From: Mesocentrotus franciscanus
Lineage: Eukaryota; Echinodermata; Echinoidea; Camarodonta; Strongylocentrotidae
Direction of reading: 5' to 3'
Assembly: GCA_037976565.1 (NCBI GenBank)
Contig: CP137672.1
Coordinates: 29,290,877-29,354,876 of the forward strand
DNA: 64,000 nucleotides
Shown here: piece by piece, positions 28,201 to 36,301 of the stretch
Position numbering within the stretch: the stretch's first letter is position 1
Layout of the letters: each line of letters begins with the position of its first letter
Translations under genes and position numbers: made by a program
Notes under the pieces: model-generated
The model's input: only the letters and a program-made list of their open reading frames with translations
What the model was told of the DNA's origin: nothing
The model's database searches: none

Positions 28201-30785
28201 GCACGGACATGTAGTTTTTGTACAAATCTATCAATTCAAAGTCAAATTCAATGTTTGTTTTTTTTCTTCATAATCCATGTCTGACTCAGAACACTTCACA
28301 TGAAGTTCAACACAAGTTGATCAGCTGGATAAATATATTCATGACTAATTAGCATATCGTACTATATTGCTGGCTGTCAGCAAGAAGGCCATCAGAGCTA
28401 TGTATTGTCACGGCAGTAACGTCCTTCTTGAGGACAGCCGATGATACATGAGAAACAAAATTATCCACACTTGTTTACATGTTAATACTGGCTAAAAATA
28501 TTCAAACAAAATTCATTTCCTTACTGATGGCAAAGTGTCTATTGATTAAATAAAAACAAAGAATGAATTCTTATCTTCATTTTCACCAAAGAACATCCAA
28601 AGTGAGCGAGATTAATTAATGAAAGAATAATTCCACATCTAACAAGATGTGGAGAAAATATACACTACTTTTGTTGGGAATTCATTCAATGTACTTGTAG
28701 GCACTGTGAAGGTTGATCCTCAAAACGATAAATGTACACACATGTGTAATTTTGGGGAAGTTCATTCTCCAATACTCAGCTTATGGGTGATATGATAATA
28801 AATGTCATTGTCATTATCACTAGCATTGTCATCGCTGTCATCATCATCATTGTCATTTTCATGATCATCACCGTTGTCACCATCCTTGCAATTGTCATCG
28901 TCATTGTCAATGGCATTGTAATTGGCATTGTCATTCTCATTGTTATTCTTATTGTTATTGTCATTGTCATTGGCATCGGTCTTGACATTATTGCTGCCAT
29001 TGTCATTGTCATTATCACTGTCATTATCGCTGTCATTATCACTGTCACTCTCATTCTCACCTGCCAAAGAATGCTACTTTCATGTGGTCTCTCTCAGGAC
29101 ATCTTGGATTCCTCGAACCTGGTTTCTGAACGCTTCTACTTTACTCAGCTGTTCATCGGATACCACCTGGGAAGCTGCAGAGATGCCTAAAAAATCAAAA
29201 GCAAGATGCAATCTTGAGGGTATGACACATTGTCCAGTGACAATTGGTCAGCAGTCATTTCTACATTAGATGATCTGCCACCTTAACCCTAGCCTTAAAG
29301 CAGCTCTCCACAATAACTTTTTTGGAAGGGGGTCTAGATTGAACTTGTTAAAGTCTCTATGCTTGAGGCCGATGTAAAAAATTCAGAATTTTGGAGATAC
29401 GAGCTAAGAATCGGGCTCTTTTTGCCATGTATCATTACTTTTTGTTTTTTCTCCCAGTAATTTTGTGTGTTGAAACAAATTGGAAAGTTGTCTGGTACTA
29501 CATCACAGTGGCATTACTGATTCAGCCAATACATAATGTATAGTGATTACAACTTTTTAAAATTCGTAACTTTCTTATTCTTTGTCTGATTTCATTCAAA
29601 TTTTCACCAGTCTGCTTCTATGATTTTTCTGCTTACTTTTAAAGTAATCGTCTATTTAATTTCGATTTTCTTTTAAGCTGGAATGCCATCACAACCCTTA
29701 TCCTAACCTTATATCCTTTACGAAAAGAACCCTGAGGAAATGTTACTAGAGCATATTATGTCAATTCTTACACTCAACATACTGCCAACTTAAACCCCAA
29801 CCTTATTAAAAAACCTCATCAAAAAACCTCATCACAACCCAACCCAATCCTGACCTTTCCATTTTCTTTTTTAATAAAGCCCAAAGCAGGTGCCACCAGA
29901 GCCTATGGTATTTCAAAACACCCCACTGTCTTTTGTCAGCAATTTAATAGCCCAATGGCTAGCATTAAGAGATCATAACAGTTTAGGTAGGGGCCGGGCA
30001 CGCTTGAAATGCATGGTAGTGAAACTGATTTGCCTAAATTATCAATTTATGTTGTACTGAATAGGAAAATTCATGCATGTCTCTCAAAATCTAAATTACT
30101 TGAGTGGCACTTAAAGATAAAGTTGAGTTCTGGTCACGTGTTTGCATTGTGAAAGAAGCGGTGGGGAATCGATCAGAAAAAGTTGATCACGTAGCATATA
30201 AGTATTGGTGTGTACTGCTAGGTTCTGGAATCATCAAAATGATAAGAAATTTGGCCCAGCCTTGGTAAAAGTAACAAGCACTGTACACAGAAAGATGTAT
30301 ATGGGACCAAACAAACATGTGGCATAAAAATGTGGTCCTCATTTTTGAGCTGTTACATGTCATATTTAGAAAATGAAGGCATTTGAAGAGCCATGCTTTT
30401 CAGGGAACATTTTTCTCTGATGTTCTTCCACACTTGCATAATAATAATGAAAATGCTCACAAATTATTTTTCAACTCTCCCAAGAACTCGACCTTCTCTT
30501 TAAACATCCCCTTCCCCCAAATGAAAAGAAAAATAACAAATAAAATTTGATAATATTAAAAAGGCTGATATTTTTTGGTCTTCTAATATTCACAAACAAA
30601 ATGGAGGAATTAAGTGAAGTCTCACCATCCAGGAATGCATGGCTGTCGGTGATGTGACCCGACACCTCCTTGTAGATTTCATTTATCTTCCTCTTGGCAT
30701 CAACAAAAAGTCTGAGTGGGGTGCTGCTTCGACTGTCTTCCGGTCTAGCCATTGCACTGGGCCTGCGCCCATATCCATTCTCCAT
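13788..30785 (-). CDS. MFN: Mitofusin, mitochondrial outer-membrane fusion GTPase (17 coding exons; two single-base frame breaks)
   Basis: Dynamin-like GTPase that tethers and fuses mitochondrial outer membranes. Exons in reading order: 30785-30626, 29174-29061, 28124-27962, 27005-26872, 25710-25602, 25098-24991, 24407-24254, 23693-23639, 22794-22663, 21920-21794, 21014-20910, 20109-20007, 19090-18870, 18333-18199, 17662-17467, 16109-15975, 13851-13788. They total 2215 nt; adding the two bases missing near 29092 and 17592 gives 2217, or 738 residues, close to human MFN1/MFN2. Landmarks: start [11 protein letters not shown]-loop GRTSNGKST split over exons 2-3; switch GIGHTTD; G3 DSPG split over exons 4-5; G4 NNRWD in exon 6; HR1 [16 protein letters not shown]; hydrophobic double span [17 protein letters not shown] ... 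[21 protein letters not shown]2 coiled coil ending [19 protein letters not shown]. Without the two breaks the gene looks intact. MFN1 versus MFN2 cannot be assigned; invertebrates usually have one gene. Confidence 0.95.
14818..15943. repeat. Three-copy tandem repeat (~150-bp unit) interrupted by a transposon
   Basis: Copies begin near 14818, 14971 and 15851. Each has AGTATGCTT-like sequence, an AAATAGGC(T/A)(C/G)ATTAGC block, TGCTGCAAGCG and GAGAGCTAATGTATATGCAGTAGG. The 15121-15850 element separates the second and third copies. The array lies in the last mitofusin intron and stops about 30 bases from the penultimate exon. Confidence 0.85.
15121..15850. mobile_element. Non-autonomous TIR element with TA target duplication
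   Basis: The left end CCGTATTTGCCGGCGATAAG and the right end, in reverse complement CCGTATTTGCCGGCGTAAAG, form inverted repeats of about 26-30 bases continuing into GGCCGCA. TA flanks both sides (15119-15120, 15851-15852), as for Tc1/mariner-type insertions. The 730-bp interior has A-rich runs and no transposase frame. Confidence 0.8.
16508..17094. mobile_element. TIR element, TTAAAGGG(A/C)AATCCAACCC family, best copy
   Basis: The ends are TTAAAGGGAAATCCAACCC and, in reverse complement, TTAAAGGGCAATCCAACCC: a 19-bp inverted repeat with one mismatch. The interior includes tctaaaagaaag, aatcagagaagca and gaaagttatgaatt, which recur near 51.3, 46.2 and 29.4 kb. It lies in a mitofusin intron. 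TTAA at the tip recalls piggyBac targets, but the superfamily is not proven. Confidence 0.75.
17704..17880. repeat. (GAT/GAC)n microsatellite
   Basis: A GATGATGAC/GACGACGAC triplet array lies just upstream of the mitofusin exon 17662-17467, in transcript orientation. Asp-rich and Ile/Val-rich frames through it are repeat artefacts. Confidence 0.95.
17984..18165. repeat. (GA)n / GGGAGA purine-rich tract
   Basis: A perfect GA dinucleotide run is followed by imperfect GGGGGAGAAGGA-type repeats, together about 180 bases of almost pure purine on the + strand. It lies between two exons of the mitofusin membrane region. Such mirror-like tracts can form H-DNA. Confidence 0.9.
18390..18668. repeat. 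GGGAGA- and (GAA)n-rich purine tracts
   Basis: A GGAGGGGAGA block near 18415-18455 and a GAAGAAGAA/GATGATGAT block near 18550-18665 lie in the intron next to the preceding purine tract. No coding signal. Confidence 0.85.
19115..19350. repeat. (ATA/ATG)n microsatellite
   Basis: About 230 bases of AATAATAAT and AACAATAAT triplets lie in a mitofusin intron immediately beyond the acceptor of exon 19090-18870. The Asn-rich and Ile-rich frames are repeat translations. Confidence 0.95.
19476..19632 (-). repeat. tRNA-derived SINE, minus orientation
   Basis: Reverse complement shows the family head (GTGGCCTAATGGATAAG, an A-box remnant), a B-box-like GGGTGCAAATCCC and the body (cttttggcaagacattaatctacatttgcc ... 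gggtacctggtaag). Located in a mitofusin intron. Confidence 0.75.
20225..20430 (-). repeat. tRNA-derived SINE, minus orientation, diverged
   Basis: Reverse complement shows TATCGTGGTCTAGTGGATAC (a good A-box region), a degraded B box, and cctttggcaaggcattaatc followed by cacccgggtgaagtaaatag. Same family as the neighbouring copies. Confidence 0.75.
21638..21695 (-). pseudogene. Partial duplicate of mitofusin exon 21920-21794 (3' end and donor)
   Basis: This segment repeats the 3' end of the exon at 21794 with its splice donor. The + strand reads gcttacctttaattctaatt here and gctcacctttgattccgatt at the real exon, about 148 bases apart. Downstream flanks match too, so the unit duplicated in tandem. 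On the minus strand it reads [14 protein letters not shown] beside the exon's [14 protein letters not shown]. No acceptor was found for the copy. Confidence 0.7.
22380..22520. repeat. Telomere-like TTAGGG/GGTTAG degenerate tract
   Basis: Sequence such as GTCTAGGGTTAGGGTAAGGGTTAGG lies in a repeat whose inverse-strand relatives occur near 21.42-21.56, 29.69-29.90 and 46.56-46.86 kb (aaccctaaccc plus a ctttgacaaaataaagc module). This is a dispersed family, not a telomere. Confidence 0.6.
23371..23535 (+). repeat. tRNA-derived SINE
   Basis: Head GGTGTTGTGGTAAAGTGG, B-box-like GAGGGTTCGAAGTC, then the body gactaacgtcatatggcaagacattagtc ... gtgtggatgggtacctgg. In a mitofusin intron, just before the 55-nt exon at 23693-23639 in coordinates. 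Confidence 0.75.
24100..24232. repeat. Probable 3' tail of a non-LTR retroelement with (ATTCA)n end
   Basis: A T-rich stretch ending TCAATAAATTCAATTCAATTCAATG resembles the short tandem tails of CR1/L2-like elements. No coding part remains. It lies about 20 bases from the mitofusin exon 24407-24254. Confidence 0.45.
24495..24850. repeat. 54-bp minisatellite
   Basis: About six copies of a ~53-57-bp unit containing (C/T)GATTTAAAACCAA, ACAGA(C/T)(C/A)GTCAACAAA and GTCTTTTTATT. Several copies are 54 bp, a multiple of three, so frames stay open on both strands, giving an 18-residue repeat ([15 protein letters not shown]). Intronic, between mitofusin exons at 24407 and 24991. Confidence 0.9.
25193..25299 (-). 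pseudogene. Decayed duplicate of the mitofusin G3 exon
   Basis: Minus-strand translation reads [20 protein letters not shown] then DSESNLMRT and a GTAGAG donor, paralogous to the real exon 25710-25602 ([28 protein letters not shown]). The 5' part has lost the SPG residues that complete the DSPG switch motif, and no pyrimidine tract plus AG lies at the expected start. It is most likely a dead exon copy, though its frame is still open over the preserved part. Confidence 0.75.
25729..25956. repeat. (GA)n purine tract
   Basis: About 230 bases of GAGAGA with GACAGA and AAAGAAG interruptions lie directly upstream of mitofusin exon 25710-25602 in transcript orientation. Open frames through it are repeat artefacts. 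Confidence 0.95.
26225..26345. repeat. Dispersed repeat fragment (TTTATT start, CAGGGTAGCCCCATCAG)
   Basis: TTTATTTATTTATTCCGTTTATTTAAACAGGG-type sequence followed by GTAGCCCCATCAGTAATCAAAG and CCAGGGGGCCCTG looks like a retroelement terminus. Recognition is by style only. Confidence 0.4.
27414..27740 (-). pseudogene. Decayed tandem copies of the mitofusin P-loop exon
   Basis: Three segments resemble the 3' part of exon 28124-27962 (+ strand tgttttgtcggctcatgtaa, ccctcctgcccttcacatcc): about 27414-27530, 27630-27665 and 27695-27740. The first keeps an ACTTAC donor complement and flanks on both sides, but on the minus strand it has an in-frame TAG and lacks the P-loop half. Repeated partial duplication and decay is the simplest reading. 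Confidence 0.7.
28790..29060. repeat. (TCATTG/TCATTA)n hexamer-like minisatellite
   Basis: About 270 bases of TGTCATTGTCATTATCA-type repeats end at the donor of mitofusin exon 29174-29061. Long frames on both strands (Ile/Val-rich or Asn/Asp-rich) are repeat translations. Confidence 0.95.
29295..29690. repeat. Diverged copy of the TTAAAGG TIR family
   Basis: TTAAAGCAGCTCTCCAC at the left and internal phrases (tcacagtggcattactgattcagccaat, tgattacaactttttaaaattcgtaactttcttattc, tctatgatttttctgctta) are shared with the copies at 16508-17094 and 46.0-46.4 kb. The ends are degraded. Confidence 0.6.
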
Positions 30786-30926
30786 GACAGACAACGCCTG
30801 TAGGCTGTAAGGTGTAACATGTACAATACATAGAAGGTGTCAAGCAATGTAAAAAATACTCTTTATTTAAAGAATCTCAGTTCTTTTTTAATTGTGAACG
30901 AAAATGGAGCTATTTGGCACAAAATG

Positions 30927-31301
30927 CAGACCTGCCAGCCTCTGGAGTTCAAAAACTGTATTCTTTAATCCCAAAAGTTGTATTTTACCGACAAAAGTTG
31001 TATTAAAAAAAAAACCTGGATCAATGCCTCTTACAGTTCCTACATGGAGCATAGTTTATGGAGAATTGGTTGAATATGCATGATTTCGTCATGACTGGTG
31101 TGTTCAATGAACCAATGAACATCCCCAATTTGCCGATGTGAGATGCTGGTAGGATACTTTACAACACAGAATGGGCATTTTGCCATTTTTTTTTTTTTTT
31201 TTTTTTTGAAAAATCGTATTTTATTGAGGAAAATCGTACTGTCGTATTTACTTCTAAAAATCGTACTAAATATGACTAAATCGTACTGGTTGGCAGGTCT
31301 G
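30927..31301. mobile_element. MITE with CAGACCTGCCAGCC ends (hAT-like)
   Basis: The left end is CAGACCTGCCAGCC; the right end in reverse complement is CAGACCTGCCAACC (13 of 14 match). AAAATG flanks both sides. The interior is rich in AAAATCGTA/GTATTTTAC and has a poly-T run. CAG-starting ends and a short direct repeat fit hAT, whose usual 8-bp duplication is only partly visible. In mitofusin intron 1. Confidence 0.75.
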
Positions 31302-31447
31302 AAAATGTATTTGTGTTCTGTTTTTACCTACTACATGGCTTACATGAACCTGCATTACCTAATTTAAAGCAATACTGAACTGATGAACTATCCGCCCTAT
31401 CATACTGTTTATCTCATGTACCCATTCTCAAACGCCTGCTCCAGCGG

Positions 31448-31623
31448 CCTAGCGATCTGCAGGTTCTGGTAAAAAGTCTCCAGGCATACAGCATTAATTT
31501 GCATTTTCGGATGCATGCACAGAGATTTCTTCTTGTTTCTCTGCGCATGCATCAGAAAAAGCAAAGTAGTTAATGCAAATAATGCCCCATGAGACTTTTT
31601 ACCAGAACCTGCAGATCGCTAGG
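31448..31623. mobile_element. 176-bp hairpin MITE with perfect 33-bp arms
   Basis: Arms at 31448-31480 and 31591-31623 are perfect reverse complements (CCTAGCGATCTGCAGGTTCT and onward to AAAAAGTCTC). The interior is also partly self-complementary (TGCATGCAC / TGCGCATGCA). Located in mitofusin intron 1. Confidence 0.85.
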
Positions 31624-33417
31624 CAGCTGTTTTTACGCTGGGACTCAATCCAGTAAATTTGATTGAGTTACAGTTGCAGGAACTCGACCATATTTTCACA
31701 GAACCCATATGAATTTATTTATAAGTCATTATGTGGCTCAATTTCGACAGCACATCAGCATGTTTTACTCGCGACATTACAAAGACCAAACCATTGATGC
31801 TCCATACACAACGAGTCCAGCGCAAACAGTCCTGCACGTATAACAGTACGTGGGACTACAATCGAGAGGTAACCATCCCATACGTACCCCTATGGATGGG
31901 GCTACACTTACATGTACGATTCCGCAAATGTTTTGCCATGGGTACGTTGATGACATTGCCTTCGTTTTTTTCCCGACATATCCGTGGACATAAAATTATG
32001 AAAAGATATTTTCAGAGAGCTTTAATATACTTTGATTTATCATGTACCAAAGTATCGATGTTGCGCAATGATGGAAAGTATGAAAAATACTGCAATATTT
32101 TCAGATAAAAAACACATAAAATGGCTCTTAGTTTCACGCAAGTTTTTGCATATTAAAACATAGTTTTACAACTAACTGCAATATTTATGATTAAGAACAA
32201 CTCTTCTTCTTCAATTTGACATTACAATCATTTCATTTTCTTGGTTTTCCAGATATTTTAGCCTACTTTTACCGATTGTGCAAACCCGTCTTCAGCTATG
32301 TTCCGCCATTTTCTAATTTCGTGACGTTTTTCAAAATGAAGGGAGACCTCAACGTCCGATTACATTGCATGTGTTTATCGTTGCGATCGGTTAAGACAGG
32401 TACTAGGTCAGCGGCAGGCTATCTGCAAGCACATGCGAGATAGACAGCCACCCGTCGGGTATTGCGCAACTGCTTTAAATGATGTCACTGGTAGAGTGTC
32501 CGCAACGCACGCTTTTTTATTTTATCGATATCAGGAGGAGGGAACTAAGCAGTCGTCTCTCGAAAAGGAGGGGGAAAAGGGCTTTAAAAGTAAGTTTACA
32601 AAATTTCTTTGCATTTTACTAACAGAATCATGTACCACAGTGGTATATGATTCAAGTTATGTATAACATAACCCACATTATGTTGTAATAGTAGAGTATT
32701 TTATCGGTATAAATGTTCAAAAAATGGATTGTTTGGTTTACACATGTATGCAACGCTAGAGGTCAATACGCATTAGCAAATTGACTACTATGCTTTGTTG
32801 GAGTTAGACTGAAAGCTTCAGTCTCTGATATCGACGGTTGTTCCGCTGAGATAACATCTGGCTCCTCTGACCGCCTCTATACATAGACTGAAGTACGTCG
32901 TATGGGGAACTGTGTGGAAGGAATGGTTCGGTATGGCCACTCGGCCAGACCGAGATGAATGAGATATGCAACAAGTTGTTTCCACTCTTTACGTCTTCAC
33001 ATATCCACTTTGGCTGCAAAATTACATTACATATTATTTTTTAAAGAAATTAAAACGGAAATATGTACTTTGACTTACGATAGCTTGCCTATTTAGATCC
33101 TAAATTAATGTTTAATCCGAGAAAGACTTGTCGTCAACATGATTTGTTGTGCAGCCATCTTGATTTGAGTTAATGAATATTCAATTTTTTTCTGAACGTC
33201 CAATAGCTACGCACAAGTCAGCCCGGCTTGACCCGGTGATATTTGAATATTCATAAACTAATATCAAACACGTGATCTGATTGGCCATTGGCTTTGTTTT
33301 GGTTCGTTGACCAGTAGGGGCGCTGGTCCGAGAATAAGGATCGTTCGCATAAACGAGGATATCCTCGTAAACGTGGACAAATCGCGTTCTAAAAAAAAAT
33401 CGTTCAGACACCCTACT

Positions 33418-34289
33418 AGGGTGTCTGGACAATTTTTAATTTTCCCTTTTGGATTGTTTTTCACCATTATGGTTGGATAATTGAAAAAATTATTCACTCA
33501 GAATAATACATTTCAAATTTCAAGACTCACCGATGTTTCTATCAAAAGTTACAGCCCCTTCAATTCCCTACAATATTCATCCTCTTTTTTGTCAGAATCG
33601 ACAAAAAAGACGTAGACGCAGAGTTATGTTGTTTTGCTAAATATAGCAACACAACTGAATTGCGCAATATGCAAGCGTACACATACGCGTGTTGTAAACT
33701 GGATGCGCAACTCAAGGCGATCGGCAATCCATTGTCTTCAATGGGCACCCACTTCCGGTCTGTATACACGCGGTCCGATGCATATTCATGTGCAGATTTT
33801 ACACGCTATCACCATGGGTTCGGCCGCGCGGAGCTCCCGCCTCCCTACTTAGCTGATCCGAAAAATGTGGGGAAGGGTATTTTCAAACTGTAATCGCTTG
33901 TGATCTCTTGGGGCTAGCGAAAAAATAAGTGCTGGGATATTTTCCTTACGTCTAGCCCCACATAAGCCCGGGGGGCTCGGTTCAGGAAAGTGGCAAAGAT
34001 CGGAGCTATGATGGAAACGATGTTTAAATCGCTGTTTTGATCAAGATATCTTTAGAATTCCGAATTGAGCCCCTTTGGGGAATATGGAGAAAAACCTGCT
34101 CTTTCATATGACACCTCATTTATTGAGTTTCACCTTCAGGATCACGAGCGATTTAGGTTTGAATTTCGATTTGGTGATAAAAACATTGACCAATTTTGCA
34201 TGATCGCGCAATGTACGTAGACTGCATAGGGCTGCGTGCAATCTCTATGGGAAGGATTTTACAACATCGGGTGCGCGATCAGACACCCT
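33418..34289. mobile_element. TIR element, AGGGTGTCTG family, uninterrupted copy
   Basis: Ends are AGGGTGTCTG and CAGACACCCT, perfect 10-bp inverted repeats. The 872-bp body is alignable with the split copy at 55561-57850 (caccattatggttggataattgaaa; gactcaccgatgtttctatcaaaag; cccgcctccctacttagctg). An inverted tip, CAGACACCCT, lies three bases outside the left end, suggesting a second, truncated head-to-head copy. No transposase frame. Confidence 0.85.
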
Positions 34290-35058
34290 AACCTTACACG
34301 TAGAACTATTGCCGTTGAGCCATGTACAGTGAATTTACGCGCTCTGATTGGCCGATACGCTCCAGCTTTTTTGAATTTAAGTGAAAAAGGGCCTACTTAA
34401 CTTAAGCGCGACTTAAGTGCGACTTAAGTTCAATGGCAAAGTCAATACGAAATATTACGTCACACCACAGAGATTTTTACATGACGTGCTTTAAACAGGT
34501 GACGCACTTCACACATAGGTGACGCACACACATAAAATAGAAAAACCAACGAACAGTTCAGAATAAATTTCCAGTTTGTACCTTAAATATGACGAAAATG
34601 AGAATTTTTCAAACTTAAGACTTACTTAAGTATGTCTTAAACTTAAGTGAAATACTTAACTTTTCAAGGACGCTGAAAAAATCGTAACAAATGGAAGATT
34701 TGACTGGAATATCATAATTTTGGTATCGGCAAAAACGGAAAATCGCAAGCTAGCTCCTCGCACTAATGTTTTATAACATAGAGCCTATGGGAGCCAGCGA
34801 TAGCCAATCTAAAGGGCCCATGTCGGCTCGGCTAGGCGCCAAATTACGAAAATGAGGCTGAGACGGGAAGAACGTAATGCGCATGCGCTGGCTGTAAGCT
34901 AAAGTTTTACGTGCCCTACTAAAGACAAGTTCTACGTGCTCTGCTCGTGCTATCGCACTCTCCAATATACAAACTACATGTACCTGACATGACATTCCTG
35001 CCTGCTATGACACAACTGCAGCAGTACTCCAGAATTAAGCTGCTGATCTCAGATAGAT

Positions 35059-35750
35059 AGGGACACTGATTTTCCGCGATCACGGAAAACGGACGGAATT
35101 CACGGAAATGACCATTTGAAACGGAAAATCGCGGAAAACCCTTTTTTCAAGGAGAAAATCGTTAAACTTACACTATTTTTGTGATTCGTCATTCGTTATG
35201 CAGTGAAAAAATATCAGGCCTAATATCATGGTTAATAACTCTGAATATTTAGCGATATTCGTCAGATTCTTTGGAGACAGGGCGCTGCCATTTTGTTTGA
35301 CACAAAACTCGATCCTATTATGCCAGCTGGGCGCGCATGCGGCCGCGAAGTGTAAGGCGAGATTGCCGTACACATGCACAGTTCAGCACAATATTAGTAA
35401 AGGGGCTGGGTGGCGCCTAGTATTACGTAGACGTAATACTAGGCATATACACGCAAGCAGCGAGCGGTAGGTGCGGCGAGATTGTACACACGCTGATGTA
35501 CAGTTCGAAAAAGGGGCTGGCATGTGCGCCTAAAATCGATCGATCGCTGACGTGACAACCAGGACTGAAATGTTCGTCTAGATCTCTAGCATGTTTGTAT
35601 GCAAATCTTATGTAAACGGAATTTCAGCTTTTTCATGTGTACAAAGTCTATGGCAAAACGGAATTTCCGTTTTTCAGCCCATCTGAAACGGAATTCCTGA
35701 TTTTCTGAAATGGAAAAGGCCTTTTTTTTAAACTGAAAATCAGTGTCCCT
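35059..35750. mobile_element. hAT-like non-autonomous element
   Basis: Inverted ends AGGGACACTGATTTTC and GAAAATCAGTGTCCCT are perfect over 16 bases. Flanks agatagat (35051-35058) and agatagag (35751-35758) form an 8-bp target duplication with one mismatch, as expected for hAT. The 692-bp interior carries many GGAAAAC/ACGGAATT phrases and no transposase. Confidence 0.8.
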
Positions 35751-35993
35751 AGATAGAGCGGAGCGCAGAGCTGAGGAAGAAGAATAAGAAGGTGGTAGCC
35801 TACGGCCGAAAAAGCCCACCTTTTTAAGTTTAACAGCAAATTCAATATGTGGGACTGAAGTCACCAAACCTGTGCGGTCGATTAACATTTTCTAGGAGAT
35901 CTACTCAAACTCTACTAAATACAGAAAAAATATATTCCCATAAGAACAAAACCAACAAAAAAACACTTAAATGAACGATAAAAAGACTCTCAC

Positions 35994-36100
35994 CTTATTC
36001 AAACAGATATTACTGACTCTCTACACCTCGTTTTCTAACGCAGGTCACGTAACTCTCGACCACCGCGCACCGACTTCAATTACAACATTTGGCTGCTTCA
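35994..36100 (-). other. Probable mitofusin 5' UTR exon 1
   Basis: The minus strand shows a consensus donor (GAATAAG|gtgagag) with the exon edge at 35994, upstream of the spliced first coding exon, which has its acceptor at 30797/30798. The position beside a GC-richer divergent promoter fits a noncoding first exon. The upper limit is a guess. Confidence 0.5.
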
Positions 36101-36301
36101 AAGCTTCACATTGGGTGCCCAGAATTATGCTATGCGGCGCGCGCTAGCGCAGTTCTTAGCGAGCTCTTCACGGCCAGAGGTATCAGCGAATAATGCTCTC
36201 TGACGTGACCTTGATGATAAACAAATCAGCTGTTTCACGTGGAAAGGGCGCGCCAAAATCAATTTGTAAACATATTCTAAGCAAACGAAGGAATTTTAGA
36301 G
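36100..36301. promoter_or_regulatory. Divergent promoter between mitofusin and CENPS
   Basis: About 200 bases separate the presumed mitofusin exon 1 and the CENPS start codon. The stretch is CpG-richer than its surroundings and contains an inverted CCAAT box (ATTGG, 36110-36114), a CRE-like TGACGTGA (36201-36208), an E-box CACGTG (36236-36241) and an E2F-type GGGCGCGCCAAAA (36246-36258). An E2F site fits a cell-cycle-linked histone-fold gene. Motif matches only; no TATA box is obvious. Confidence 0.6.

Larger units (their letters stand above)
32700..36000. other. Mitofusin intron 1, transposon-rich, no coding exon seen
   Basis: Apart from the elements at 33418-34289 and 35059-35750, this stretch holds a repeat near 32745-32820 (GCGCTAGAGGTC-like; relatives near 41.7 and 58.7 kb) and an ACTTAAGT-rich inverted segment near 34370-34670. 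The short open frames show no conserved protein features. Confidence 0.6.

Noticed and set aside
28762..29190. Open frames of 94-135 residues on both strands (Ile/Val-rich and Asn/Asp-rich)
   Set aside because: They are translations of the TCATTG-type minisatellite, open on several frames at once; only the end overlaps a real exon, on the minus strand.
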